This document shows positions 16,480 to 25,253 of a stretch of 64,000 nucleotides of DNA, in pieces; position 1 is the first letter of the stretch, and each line of letters opens with the position of its first letter. The position numbers and the translations under genes were made by a program. Location of the stretch: NCBI RefSeq assembly GCF_000192865.1, contig NC_015276.1:1674001-1738000 (forward strand), written 5' to 3'. Source of the stretch: Marinomonas mediterranea MMB-1 (GTDB taxonomy: Bacteria; Pseudomonadota; Gammaproteobacteria; Pseudomonadales; Marinomonadaceae). Below the pieces are notes generated by a model. That model was not told where the DNA came from, did not search any database, and saw only the letters and a program-made list of their open reading frames with translations.

Positions 16480-17991
16480 ATGAGCATCGAAATAAAAGCA
16501 CCTACTTTTCCAGAATCTGTAGCAGACGGCACGGTCGCTACTTGGCACAAGCAACCAGGTGAAGCCTGTGCACGTGATGAGCACATCGTTGATATCGAGA
16601 CTGATAAAGTAGTTTTGGAAGTTGTGGCTCCAGCAGATGGCGTCATTGTAGAAGTACTGAAAGGTGAAGGTGATATCGTTCTTAGCGATGAAGTCTTAGC
16701 TAAGTTTGAATCTGGTGCAAGTGCGGAAGCAGCTCCTGCAGCAGCGGCAAGCGCGGCGCCAGCAGCATCAGCTTCTGCGGCGAAAGAAACAGTGCAAATC
16801 AAAGCACCTACTTTCCCTGAGTCAGTTGCTGACGGTACTGTTGCTGCTTGGCATAAACAGCCAGGTGAAGCATGTGCACGTGATGAGCACATTGTTGATA
16901 TCGAAACAGATAAAGTTGTTTTAGAAGTCGTAGCACCTGCTGAAGGGGTTATCGGTGATATTGTTAAGAATGAAGGCGATACCGTTCTTAGCGATGAGAT
17001 ATTGGCTAACTTCCTTGTTGGCGCTTCTGGCGCAGCAGCGGCACCTGCAGAAGCGGCAGCGCCTGCAGCAGAGTCTGCTGGTGACGAAGATGGCGTTGCG
17101 GGTCCTGCGGCTCGTAAAGCGTTGGCTGAAGCGGGTCTATCTGCATCAGATGTAAAAGGCACTGGTAAAGGTGGCCGTATTACAAAAGAAGACGTAGAAG
17201 CGGCTTCTAAAGCGAAAGCGGCTGCGCCGGCTCCTGCAGCTAAGCCTGCTGCTGCACCTGCAACAATGCCTGCATTGGGTGCTGATGGTCGTGTCGAGAA
17301 GCGTGTTCCAATGACTCGCTTGCGTGCGACTATTGCAAAACGTCTTGTTGAAGCGCAACAAACGGCGGCTATGTTGACAACGTACAACGAAGTTAACATG
17401 GGTCCTGTGATGGAGCTTCGTAAGAAGTACAAAGATCTATTTCAGAAAACTCATAACGGCACTAAGTTAGGCTTTATGTCTTTCTTCGTTAAAGCCGCGA
17501 CTGAAGCTTTGAAACGCTACCCAGCGGTTAACGCTTCTATCGATGGTAACGATATGGTTTACCATGGTTACCAAGACATCGGTGTTGCTGTGTCAACTAA
17601 CCGTGGCTTGATGGTTCCTGTATTGCGTAATACAGAAGCGATGGGCTTAGCGGATATTGAGTCTGGTATTATGGACTTTGCGGTACGTGGTCGCGACGGT
17701 AAGTTGGGCATGGATGACATGCAAGGCGGAACCTTTACCATCACGAACGGTGGTATCTTTGGTTCTCTTATGTCAACACCGATCCTGAATCCACCACAAA
17801 CTGCAATCTTGGGAATGCATAAAATCCAAGAGCGTCCCATGGCAGTAGACGGTCAAGTCGTTATTCAGCCTATGATGTACTTAGCTTTATCTTACGACCA
17901 CCGTATGATCGATGGTAAAGAAGCCGTGCAATTCTTGGTGACGATTAAAGATTTACTTGAAGATCCATCACGTCTGCTTCTTGAAATCTAA
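16480..17991 (+). CDS. sucB: Dihydrolipoyl succinyltransferase SucB with two lipoyl domains
   Basis: E2 core of the 2-oxoglutarate dehydrogenase complex. At 503 residues it is about 100 longer than E. coli SucB (405) because the lipoyl domain is doubled. Domain 1 covers about 1-77 with lipoyl-lysine K43 and domain 2 about 105-178 with K145, each inside the identical stretch VDIETDKVVLEV. Ala/Pro-rich linkers separate them. A peripheral-subunit-binding domain follows (about 203-237, GPAARKALAEAG), then another Ala/Pro linker and the catalytic acyltransferase domain with SYDHRMIDG near the C-terminus. The repeats are nearly identical in protein but differ at many silent sites. Confidence 0.96.
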   Translation: MSIEIKAPTFPESVADGTVATWHKQPGEACARDEHIVDIETDKVVLEVVAPADGVIVEVLKGEGDIVLSDEVLAKFESGASAEAAPAAAASAAPAASASAAKETVQIKAPTFPESVADGTVAAWHKQPGEACARDEHIVDIETDKVVLEVVAPAEGVIGDIVKNEGDTVLSDEILANFLVGASGAAAAPAEAAAPAAESAGDEDGVAGPAARKALAEAGLSASDVKGTGKGGRITKEDVEAASKAKAAAPAPAAKPAAAPATMPALGADGRVEKRVPMTRLRATIAKRLVEAQQTAAMLTTYNEVNMGPVMELRKKYKDLFQKTHNGTKLGFMSFFVKAATEALKRYPAVNASIDGNDMVYHGYQDIGVAVSTNRGLMVPVLRNTEAMGLADIESGIMDFAVRGRDGKLGMDDMQGGTFTITNGGIFGSLMSTPILNPPQTAILGMHKIQERPMAVDGQVVIQPMMYLALSYDHRMIDGKEAVQFLVTIKDLLEDPSRLLLEI

Positions 17992-18043
17992 GAGAACGCA
18001 CCAACTATTTATCTGATAGAAATAAACGGTGTATGATTCAACA

Positions 18044-18069
18044 CAATCGAGGGTTACCGCCCTCGATTG
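18044..18069 (+). other. Hairpin between sucB and lpd
   Basis: Perfect 10-bp inverted repeat CAATCGAGGG / CCCTCGATTG with a 6-nt loop, 25 bp before the lpd start. There is no T-tract, so it is more likely an RNA-processing or stability element than a full terminator. Confidence 0.55.
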
Positions 18070-18094
18070 TTCGACTGACTAAATGGAAAATCCT

Positions 18095-19537
18095 ATGTCT
18101 GATAAATTTGATGTAATCGTAATCGGCGGTGGCCCAGGTGGTTACGTAGCTGCAATTCGTGCAGCTCAATTGGGTCTTAAAACAGCATGTATTGAAAAGT
18201 GGCTGGATAAAAATGAAAAGCCACGTTTAGGCGGTACTTGTCTTAACGTAGGTTGTATTCCATCTAAAGCTTTGTTGGACTCTTCTCATAAGTATCATGA
18301 TGCAAAAGAAGAGTATTCTGTTCACGGTATTTCCGTAGGCGACGTGGCTATGGATGTGAACGCAATGATCGATCGTAAAGATAAGATCGTTGACCAACTT
18401 ACAGGTGGTATTGCTGGCCTGTTTAAAGCAAATGACGTAACGAGCTTTGAAGGCTTCGGTAAGTTGCTTGCAAACAAAAAAGTTGAGTTCACAGCACACG
18501 ACGGTTCAGTTAAAACGCTTGAAGCTGAAAATGTGATCTTGGCGACAGGTTCTGTTCCTGTAAACATCCCACCAGCACCACGTACTGGCGATATCATCGT
18601 TGATAACGAAGGCGCACTAGAGTTCCGTTCTGTACCTAAGCGTCTAGGCGTTATCGGTGCAGGTGTTATCGGTCTTGAGTTGGGCTCTGTATGGGCGCGC
18701 CTAGGTACTGAGGTTGTCGTTCTTGAAGCGCAAGAACAATTCCTAAGCCTATGTGATCAAGATGTTGCTAAAGAAGCAGCGAAGATCTTTAAGAAACAAG
18801 ATCTGGATATTCGTCTTGGTGCTCGTGTAACTGGCAGCCAAATTAACGGCGAAGAAGTCGAAGTGACTTACCTTGACGCGAAAGGCGAAGAGCAAAAAGA
18901 AGTTTTTGATAAGCTGATTGTTGCTGTAGGCCGTAAGCCGTTCACTGATGGCTGTTTAGCCGGTGATGCGGGCGTTAACCTAGATGAGCGTGGCTTCGTA
19001 TTTGTTGACGAGCAGTGCCGTACATCGGTACCTGGTGTGTTCGCTATTGGTGATATTGTTCGTGGTCCAATGTTGGCACACAAAGCGTCTGAAGAAGGCG
19101 TTATGGTTGCAGACATCATTGCGGGTCACAAAGCGCAAATGAACTACGACTGCATCCCATCTGTTATCTATACACACCCAGAACTTGCTTGGGTTGGTAA
19201 AACAGAGCAAGAACTTAAAGCGGAAGGCGTTAAATACAAAGTGGGTAAATTCCCATTTGCTGCGTCAGGTCGTGCAATGGCTGCGAATGACACAGATGGT
19301 TTTGTTAAAATCATTGCTTGTGAAGATACAGACCGTATCCTAGGCTGTCATATTGTTGGTGGTCACGCGGCAGACTTGATCGCACAAGCGGTTATTGCGA
19401 TGGAGTTTGGCTCTACTGCTGAAGACATCGCGCTTACTGTCTTTGCTCACCCAACGGTAAGTGAAGCAGTTCATGAAGCAGCGCTTGCTGTAGACGGCCA
19501 CGCAATCCATGTTGCTAACCGTAAAAAACGTAAATAA
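18095..19537 (+). CDS. lpd: Dihydrolipoamide dehydrogenase (E3)
   Basis: Flavoprotein that reoxidises the lipoyl groups of 2-oxoacid dehydrogenase complexes with NAD+. It has an N-terminal FAD fold (VIVIGGGPGGYVAA), the redox-active disulfide in GGTCLNVGCIPSKALL, an NAD fold (VIGAGVIGLELGS) and the active-site dyad in HPTVSEAVHEA near the C-terminus. An in-frame ATG at 18083 would add four residues, but ATG 18095 gives MSDKFDVIVIGGG, as in other members, and has a GGA ribosome site 8 bp upstream. Its place inside suc genes, between sucB and sucC, matches Pseudomonas rather than E. coli. Confidence 0.95.
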   Translation: MSDKFDVIVIGGGPGGYVAAIRAAQLGLKTACIEKWLDKNEKPRLGGTCLNVGCIPSKALLDSSHKYHDAKEEYSVHGISVGDVAMDVNAMIDRKDKIVDQLTGGIAGLFKANDVTSFEGFGKLLANKKVEFTAHDGSVKTLEAENVILATGSVPVNIPPAPRTGDIIVDNEGALEFRSVPKRLGVIGAGVIGLELGSVWARLGTEVVVLEAQEQFLSLCDQDVAKEAAKIFKKQDLDIRLGARVTGSQINGEEVEVTYLDAKGEEQKEVFDKLIVAVGRKPFTDGCLAGDAGVNLDERGFVFVDEQCRTSVPGVFAIGDIVRGPMLAHKASEEGVMVADIIAGHKAQMNYDCIPSVIYTHPELAWVGKTEQELKAEGVKYKVGKFPFAASGRAMAANDTDGFVKIIACEDTDRILGCHIVGGHAADLIAQAVIAMEFGSTAEDIALTVFAHPTVSEAVHEAALAVDGHAIHVANRKKRK

Positions 19538-19567
19538 TTCGATTTGCCGGCCATGAGTCGGTAATTT

Positions 19568-19613
19568 CTGACTGAGGAAGCGTTAGACTAGACTTAGCGC
19601 TTTCATCAGTCAG
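19568..19613 (+). other. Long hairpin upstream of sucC
   Basis: CTGACTGAGGAAGCG (19568-19582) pairs with CGCTTTCATCAGTCAG (19598-19613), allowing one G-U pair and one bulged A, with a 15-nt loop. It occupies the gap between lpd and sucC and ends 39 bp before the sucC ATG. There is no T-tract, so it probably shapes RNA stability or translation. Confidence 0.55.
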
Positions 19614-19652
19614 AGCGTATATCAATCATTATAAGATGAGCGGAAGAATCAA

Positions 19653-20819
19653 ATGAACCTACATGAATATCAAGCTAAACAGCTTTTTGCTGATTATGGC
19701 TTGCCAGTGTCAAAAGGGTACGCAGTAGATACGCCAGAAGAGGCGGTAGAAGCTGCAAAGAAAATTGGTGGTGATAAGTGGGTTGTAAAAGCTCAAGTTC
19801 ACGCCGGCGGCCGTGGTAAAGCTGGTGGTGTAAAACTTGTTGATTCTCACGAAGAAGTATCAGCATTCGCTGCTAACTGGTTAGGTAAGAACCTTGTTAC
19901 TTATCAAACTGACGAAAATGGTCAGCCAGTTGCGAAAATTCTTGTTGAGTCTTGCACAGACATCGCAAACGAACTATACCTAGGTGCTGTTGTAGACCGT
20001 TCAACTCGTAAAGTTGTCTTCATGGCGTCTACAGAAGGTGGTGTAGAAATCGAGAAAGTTGCTGAAGAAACTCCTGAGTTGATCCACAAAGCAATCATCG
20101 ACCCTCTAGTAGGTGCACAACCTTACCAAGCTCGTGAAATGGCATTCAAAATGGGCTTAAGCCCAGAGCAAACTAAGCAGTTCACTAAGATCTTCTTAGG
20201 TTTGTCTCAAATGTTCCACGACTTCGATTTCGCACTTTTAGAAATCAACCCGCTTGTAATCACTGATGAAGGTAACCTTCATTGCCTAGACGGTAAGATC
20301 AACATCGACAGCAACGCTGTATACCGTCAGAAGAAAATGCAAGAGTTCCACGATCCGTCTCAAGAAGATGAGCGTGAAGCGCATGCAGCACAGTGGGAAT
20401 TAAACTACGTAGCTCTAGACGGTAACGTTGGTTGTATGGTTAACGGTGCAGGTCTAGCGATGGGTACAATGGACATCGTAAATCTACACGGCGGTAAGCC
20501 AGCTAACTTCCTAGACGTAGGTGGTGGCGCGACTAAAGAGCGTGTTGCTGAAGCATTCAAAATCATCTTGTCTGATGACAATGTTAAAGCCGTACTTGTT
20601 AACATCTTCGGTGGCATCGTACGTTGTGACATGATCGCTGAAGGTATCATCGGTGCAGTTGAGCAGGTTGGTGTAACCGTTCCTGTTGTTGTTCGCCTAG
20701 AAGGTACGAACGCTGAGAAAGGTCGTGAAGTTCTAGCGAACTCTGATCTTGATATCATCGCTGCTACAAGTTTGAAAGACGCAGCTGAGCAAGTTGTTAA
20801 AGCTGCGGAGGGCAAATAA
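19653..20819 (+). CDS. sucC: Succinyl-CoA synthetase beta subunit SucC
   Basis: Beta subunit of the enzyme that makes ATP or GTP from succinyl-CoA. It is 388 residues, the same as E. coli. The N-terminal ATP-grasp fold opens with MNLHEYQAKQLF and shows the nucleotide segment VVKAQVHAGGRGKAGGVK. The C-terminal CoA-ligase domain shows NGAGLAMGTMD and NIFGGIVRCD. The sucD start lies 2 bp after its stop. Confidence 0.98.
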   Translation: MNLHEYQAKQLFADYGLPVSKGYAVDTPEEAVEAAKKIGGDKWVVKAQVHAGGRGKAGGVKLVDSHEEVSAFAANWLGKNLVTYQTDENGQPVAKILVESCTDIANELYLGAVVDRSTRKVVFMASTEGGVEIEKVAEETPELIHKAIIDPLVGAQPYQAREMAFKMGLSPEQTKQFTKIFLGLSQMFHDFDFALLEINPLVITDEGNLHCLDGKINIDSNAVYRQKKMQEFHDPSQEDEREAHAAQWELNYVALDGNVGCMVNGAGLAMGTMDIVNLHGGKPANFLDVGGGATKERVAEAFKIILSDDNVKAVLVNIFGGIVRCDMIAEGIIGAVEQVGVTVPVVVRLEGTNAEKGREVLANSDLDIIAATSLKDAAEQVVKAAEGK

Positions 20820-20821
20820 TA

Positions 20822-21694
20822 ATGTCTATTCTAATCAACAAAGACACTAAAGTTATCTGTCAGGGTTTCACTGGTGGTCAAGGTACTTTCCACTCTGAGC
20901 AAGCGATTGCTTACGGAACTCAAATGGTTGGTGGTGTTACACCTGGTAAAGGTGGTCAAACTCACCTAGGCCTTCCTGTATTCAACACAGTTAAAGAAGC
21001 AGTAGAAGAAACAGGCGCTGAAGCATCTGTAATCTACGTTCCTGCTCCTTTCTGTAAAGATTCTATCTTGGAAGCTGCTAACGCTGGTATCAAACTAATC
21101 GTTTGTATCACTGAAGGCATTCCAACGCTTGATATGCTTGACTGTAAAGTTAAGTGTGACGAGCTAGGTGTTCGTCTTATCGGTCCTAACTGCCCAGGTG
21201 TTATCACTCCTGGACAAAGCAAAATTGGTATCATGCCTGGTCACATCCACATGCCTGGTAAAGTAGGCATCGTATCTCGTTCTGGTACATTGACTTACGA
21301 AGCGGTTAAGCAAACTACAGACGCAGGCTTCGGTCAATCTACTTGTGTAGGTATCGGTGGTGACCCAATCCCTGGTTCTAACTTCATCGACATTTTGGAA
21401 ATGTTCCAAAATGATCCGCAAACTGAAGCGATCGTTATGATCGGTGAAATCGGTGGTACTGCTGAAGAAGAAGCGGCTGCTTTCATTAAAGCAAACGTAA
21501 CTAAGCCTGTTGTTTCTTACATTGCTGGTGTTACTGCACCTGCTGGTAAGCGTATGGGTCACGCTGGTGCAATCATCTCTGGCGGTAAAGGTACAGCTGC
21601 TGAGAAATTTGCTGCACTAGAAGATGCTGGTGTTAAGACAGTTCGCTCTCTTGCTGACATCGGTGCTGGTCTTAAAGAACTTACTGGTTGGTAA
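20822..21694 (+). CDS. sucD: Succinyl-CoA synthetase alpha subunit SucD
   Basis: Alpha subunit carrying the phosphorylated histidine. Its 290 residues match the family. The CoA-binding Rossmann part starts MSILINKDTKVICQGFTG, GPNCPGVITPG lies mid-protein, and the phospho-histidine is in MGHAGAIISGGKG. It is the last gene of the TCA block and is closed by a strong terminator. Confidence 0.98.
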   Translation: MSILINKDTKVICQGFTGGQGTFHSEQAIAYGTQMVGGVTPGKGGQTHLGLPVFNTVKEAVEETGAEASVIYVPAPFCKDSILEAANAGIKLIVCITEGIPTLDMLDCKVKCDELGVRLIGPNCPGVITPGQSKIGIMPGHIHMPGKVGIVSRSGTLTYEAVKQTTDAGFGQSTCVGIGGDPIPGSNFIDILEMFQNDPQTEAIVMIGEIGGTAEEEAAAFIKANVTKPVVSYIAGVTAPAGKRMGHAGAIISGGKGTAAEKFAALEDAGVKTVRSLADIGAGLKELTGW

Positions 21695-21740
21695 GATCTG
21701 TTAGATAGCCCAACTTTACGTTAATAACGTTAAAGTTTAA

Positions 21741-21769
21741 AAAATCCCCGCAGCAGCGGGGATTTTTTT
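21741..21769 (+). terminator. Terminator after sucD
   Basis: Stem ATCCCCGC / GCGGGGAT with loop AGCA, preceded by A residues and followed by seven T. It closes the sdh-suc block and could also act on the opposite strand for the marR gene. Confidence 0.9.
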
Positions 21770-21812
21770 ATGGCTAATTACGTCAGTCTTCGCATTTTGG
21801 CGATGCGATCCA

Positions 21813-22301
21813 TCATTGTGATTGTTCGTAGTGTGACAGCCATTTTCTAAGGAGTGAGTTTAGTTGAGCTTCTTCTTCGTCGGAAAACACATCTAATAGA
21901 TTTTTTTCATTGTCTACGTGAGCTTCAACGACTTCGTCAATGAACTCTCTTCCTTCATTTGTCAATTCCACGACAACACTTCTACGATCTTCCTTGCTTG
22001 CAATTCGAGCGACTAAGCCTCGTTTCTCAAGTGCGTCCAATCGCGTTGACATCGCTCCAGACGAAAGCATGGTGTCTTTATACAGTTGAGTTGGGGTTAA
22101 GGCCGCTTCCGCACGTCTAAGGGTGGCTAGTATGTCAAACTCAAGTCGAGAAATACCGAACGATGTAATGCATTCATCTATTTGAGTCCCTAAAAACTTG
22201 GATATACGGTTTAACCGTCCAATTGCTCCCATAGGGCTGCAGTCTAATTCGGGCCTGGCTTTTTTCCATTGCTGCAAAATAAAGTCTACGTGGTCGTTCA
22301 T
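21813..22301 (-). CDS. MarR-family transcriptional regulator
   Basis: A 162-residue winged-helix repressor. The DNA-binding part is visible as LEFDILATLRRAEAALTPTQLYKDTMLSSGAMSTRLDALEKRGLVAR, followed by the wing with DRRSVVVELT. A TTG at 22319 could extend it by six residues, but ATG 22301 has an AAAGGA ribosome site at proper distance and is preferred. It diverges from a DMT-type transporter gene across 144 bp containing three copies of a palindromic motif, so it probably represses itself and that transporter. Its ligand is unknown. Confidence 0.9.
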   Translation of the reverse strand: MNDHVDFILQQWKKARPELDCSPMGAIGRLNRISKFLGTQIDECITSFGISRLEFDILATLRRAEAALTPTQLYKDTMLSSGAMSTRLDALEKRGLVARIASKEDRRSVVVELTNEGREFIDEVVEAHVDNEKNLLDVFSDEEEAQLNSLLRKWLSHYEQSQ

Positions 22302-22327
22302 GTTTTTCCTTTTGTGCAAACAAAATG

Positions 22328-22398
22328 TCTTTTTAAAAAGATACTTGATTCAAAGGCTGTATTGCAATATCTTTCAAAAAAGAATCTTTCTAAAAAGA
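22328..22398. promoter_or_regulatory. Triple palindromic operator, probable MarR sites
   Basis: Three copies of a 14-bp motif: TCTTTTTAAAAAGA at 22328-22341 (perfect palindrome), TCTTTCAAAAAAGA at 22370-22383 and TCTTTCTAAAAAGA at 22385-22398. Starts are 42 and 15 bp apart. They fill the gap between the marR gene and the divergent transporter gene, the usual place for MarR autoregulatory sites. Confidence 0.7.
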
Positions 22399-22445
22399 TA
22401 GATTCTCGGGGGTAACCTCTTTAATTCGCACCGACTGGGTACACT

Positions 22446-23312
22446 ATGAATATATTTCTGGGCTTATTGCCACCCGTGCTATGGGGAAGTACATACGCCG
22501 CGATTGGTCTTTACTTGACTGATATTCCTTCCATATGGCTGGCTTTTTGGAGAGCGTTGCCTGCTGGACTGATTTTATTGTTGATGATCAGGAGGGCGCC
22601 AAGAGTTCCCTTTAAACGAGTGGCGGTTTTAGGCTTTATTAATATTTCGCTTTTCTTTAGCTTCCTTTTAATTGGAGCCTATCGTTTGCCTGGTGGCGTT
22701 GCAGGTACGCTTGGCGCGACGTTACCGCTTCAACTGATTCTAATCCAATGGTTAGTTTTCAAGAAAAAGCCGGCAGTCAAAGCGCTAATGGCATCGATAT
22801 TTGGATTGATTGGTGTTGCGTTGATTTTAAACCCAAGTGCAGACCTTGACCCTATTGGCGTTGCCGCTGCGCTTTTTGCAACCTTCTTAATCGCAGTCGC
22901 TTCCATTTTAATGTATCGATGGAAGTCTGATGATGTGATCGGTCTGGCGGCATGGCAGCTGATTTTAGGGGGCGTGTTTTTGTTTCCGATTGCTTGGGTT
23001 GTTTCGGGTCCCATCGTGATACCAAGTGTTGAGCAGCTACCCGGTTTAGTGTGGTTAGTTGGCCTAAATACGGCACTTGGTTATGTTGTTATGATTCGGG
23101 CGTTAAATATTTTTGGCGCGACCACATTTGGTATCTTCTCTTTGTTGAACCCGGTTACTGCTGTGACATTAGGCGTGTTGTTTATAGGAGAAAATTTGGG
23201 GGGAGCTCAATGGGCTGGAATCGCGATTGTTCTTGGTTCGTTGTTACTTAATCAAGTGCGTTGGCATAACTTGAGAGTAAAACAAAGTAAATTAAAAGAA
23301 CGAGTGTCTTAA
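22446..23312 (+). CDS. EamA/DMT-family transporter
   Basis: Inner-membrane drug/metabolite transporter-like protein of 288 residues with two EamA halves and about ten transmembrane segments. The N-terminus LLPPVLWGSTYAAIGLYL and the second-half start ATFLIAVASILMYRWKSDDV fit the family, and the late motif SLLNPVTAVTLGVLFIGE is characteristic. Probably an exporter of a small metabolite or amino acid. It diverges from the MarR gene and is likely controlled by it through the triple operator. The substrate cannot be told from sequence. Confidence 0.88.
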   Translation: MNIFLGLLPPVLWGSTYAAIGLYLTDIPSIWLAFWRALPAGLILLLMIRRAPRVPFKRVAVLGFINISLFFSFLLIGAYRLPGGVAGTLGATLPLQLILIQWLVFKKKPAVKALMASIFGLIGVALILNPSADLDPIGVAAALFATFLIAVASILMYRWKSDDVIGLAAWQLILGGVFLFPIAWVVSGPIVIPSVEQLPGLVWLVGLNTALGYVVMIRALNIFGATTFGIFSLLNPVTAVTLGVLFIGENLGGAQWAGIAIVLGSLLLNQVRWHNLRVKQSKLKERVS

Positions 23313-23337
23313 TTGTCACTCGATCTCCTTTTAGGAA

Positions 23338-24213
23338 CTAACTGACTTTGTGCATATGAGAGGCTTGATTGCTTTTTATAGAATGTAAAAATGCATTAAT
23401 GGCACCACCCACATTATCTTTGCGCCATACGAGGTATGTCGTTGCGATTGCCAGCTCGCTTTCTATCTTTCGCTCAATAAATTCGCCTTTAAAATGGTGA
23501 AGTGCCAGAACGGATTTCGGAACAATACCGACACCCATTCCCGCAATGACGCAGCTTATCATCGTGTAGTGGCTTGGGATTTCTATGACTCGGTCGCATA
23601 TATGACTGTTGCGTTTAAACCAGTTTTCTAACCGCGCTCTGTAAGAACAACCACGATTATAGCCGACCATGGTGAGCTTTTCTGGCAAAGGTAAGTGTGC
23701 ATATTCCAATGGAAGAATCATTACGAGCTCTTCGTCGAAGCAAAACGCTTTTTCTAATCGGGTGTCTGATGGTGGATCTGATACAAACGCAATATCAAGA
23801 GCCCCCGACAGCACCATCTCGACAAGTTGCCCCGATGCGCCAGTTTTAAGCTCCATTTCAACTCGATCATATTGCTTATGGAAATGGGAAAGAATGTAGG
23901 GTAATCGAGAGGCCGCATTATTTTCCATTGAGCCAAGCCTTAAAAGCCCCGATGGTTCTTGATCGGTGAGATCCTGAAGTGCATGATGTTGGAGTTTTAA
24001 TATTTGTTTGGCGTGCCCCAGTAATTTTAAACCTGCGTTATTGGGCTTCAGTCGGTTTTTCTCTCTAAAGAATAAGCTTTGCCCAAGCTCCTCTTCCAGT
24101 TTTTGAATTCGCGCCGTTATATTGGACGGAACACGGTGTAGGTGCTTTGCCGCAGGTGTAATGCCATTTTGTTCAATAACCGCGACAAAAACGGATAAAT
24201 CATTAATATCCAT
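23338..24213 (-). CDS. LysR-family transcriptional regulator
   Basis: A 291-residue LysR regulator. The N-terminal helix-turn-helix reads FVAVIEQNGITPAAKHLHRVPSNITARIQKLEEELG, then FFRE. The rest is a periplasmic-binding-like effector domain (LRLGSMENNAASRLP onward). It diverges from the second EamA transporter gene 120 bp away, the classical arrangement in which a LysR protein activates its neighbour and represses itself. Effector unknown. Confidence 0.92.
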   Translation of the reverse strand: MDINDLSVFVAVIEQNGITPAAKHLHRVPSNITARIQKLEEELGQSLFFREKNRLKPNNAGLKLLGHAKQILKLQHHALQDLTDQEPSGLLRLGSMENNAASRLPYILSHFHKQYDRVEMELKTGASGQLVEMVLSGALDIAFVSDPPSDTRLEKAFCFDEELVMILPLEYAHLPLPEKLTMVGYNRGCSYRARLENWFKRNSHICDRVIEIPSHYTMISCVIAGMGVGIVPKSVLALHHFKGEFIERKIESELAIATTYLVWRKDNVGGAINAFLHSIKSNQASHMHKVS

Positions 24214-24235
24214 GGGATGAACCTTCTTATATTTA

Positions 24236-24248
24236 GAAAGAGTCTTTC
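24236..24248. promoter_or_regulatory. Small palindrome in LysR/EamA divergent region
   Basis: GAAAG-AGT-CTTTC, a 13-bp inverted repeat 22 bp upstream of the lysR gene start. It is a candidate LysR binding site; short palindromes of this kind can also occur by chance. Confidence 0.3.
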
Positions 24249-24332
24249 ATTTTTATTCATTATTATTGAAAAAGTTATTTTTGTACACTGTCTGTATGAG
24301 AGATGGCTAAGACAGTTTTATAGGGGAAGAAA

Positions 24333-25232
24333 ATGGAAACGCTAAACACATCGAATAGAGGTTACCTTTACGGAATGGTTGCGGTCATTATCTGGGTGGG
24401 TTTTATATTAGTATCACGAGCGGGTTCATTAAGTGCGTTAGGCGCGGCAGACATGATAACAATCCGTTTTGGTACCGCCTTTATTTTGCTTCTACCGTTT
24501 ATCGTTAAGTATAGAGCCCGATTATTTACACCGAAAATGTTTGTCTTGGGTGGAACGGGCGGGGTGGCCTACGGCTTCAGTGCTTTTTCCGGATTTGAAT
24601 ATGCACCGGCTACACATGCCGCGCTACTACTACCTGGCCTTATGCCAATCGTTATTGCCGTTATGGCCTATTTGTTAGCAGGTGAAAGGCATTCCCATCA
24701 AGTTAAGCTGGGGATTTTACTCAGTAGTATTGGGATTGGTGCGTTATTGATTGAGACTTTGATCAGTAGTACAGCAACTCTTAAAGGCGATATGTACTTT
24801 GTGCTTGCGTGCTTTTTTTGGGGGCTTATGACGGTGTTGCTAAAGCGTTGGAAAGTGCCAGCATTCGAAATGATGCTTGCTATCGTTGCAACGACCTGTG
24901 TGATGTACGTTCCTGTCTATTTACTGTTTTTGCCAATAGCGCTAGATCAGGTTTCAACTTCGATGTTGGTCTCTCAAGCAATCTATCAAGGGTTCTTAGC
25001 AATGGCTATTCAAATGGTGTGCTTTGGCAAAGCGGTTCAAATGATCGGCGCAACCAAAATGGGCGCATTGATGGCTTTAGTGCCCGTTTTCGCTAGTATT
25101 TTAGCCATTCCGTTGTTTGGTGAAAGTGTTACAGTCGGTTTGATAATTGCTCTGGTTAGTATTTTATTAGGCACTTTTGTCGGCAATCTTCCTAGAAGAT
25201 GGTGGGTTTCCAAAGTTGCTGTCGTTGCTTGA
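24333..25232 (+). CDS. EamA/DMT-family transporter (LysR-linked)
   Basis: A 299-residue membrane protein with two EamA halves and about ten hydrophobic segments. It starts RGYLYGMVAVIIWVGFILVSRAG; the mid-protein segment SGFEYAPATHAALLLPGLMPIVIAVMAYLLAGE and the late GALMALVPVFASILAIPLFGE are typical of the family. GGGGAAG precedes ATG 24333. It is paired with a divergent LysR gene and presumably exports the compound that LysR senses. Its relation to the other EamA gene 1 kb upstream is distant rather than a recent copy. Confidence 0.88.
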   Translation: METLNTSNRGYLYGMVAVIIWVGFILVSRAGSLSALGAADMITIRFGTAFILLLPFIVKYRARLFTPKMFVLGGTGGVAYGFSAFSGFEYAPATHAALLLPGLMPIVIAVMAYLLAGERHSHQVKLGILLSSIGIGALLIETLISSTATLKGDMYFVLACFFWGLMTVLLKRWKVPAFEMMLAIVATTCVMYVPVYLLFLPIALDQVSTSMLVSQAIYQGFLAMAIQMVCFGKAVQMIGATKMGALMALVPVFASILAIPLFGESVTVGLIIALVSILLGTFVGNLPRRWWVSKVAVVA

Positions 25233-25253
25233 AGAAAGCCGCACTCTTATTGT

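Noticed and set aside
16449..17432. 327-codon open frame antisense to sucB
   Set aside because: It exists because sucB is Ala/Pro-rich and repetitive in codon use; the translation is low-complexity Ala/Ser/Thr with a duplicated block mirroring the two lipoyl domains, and sucB itself is certain.
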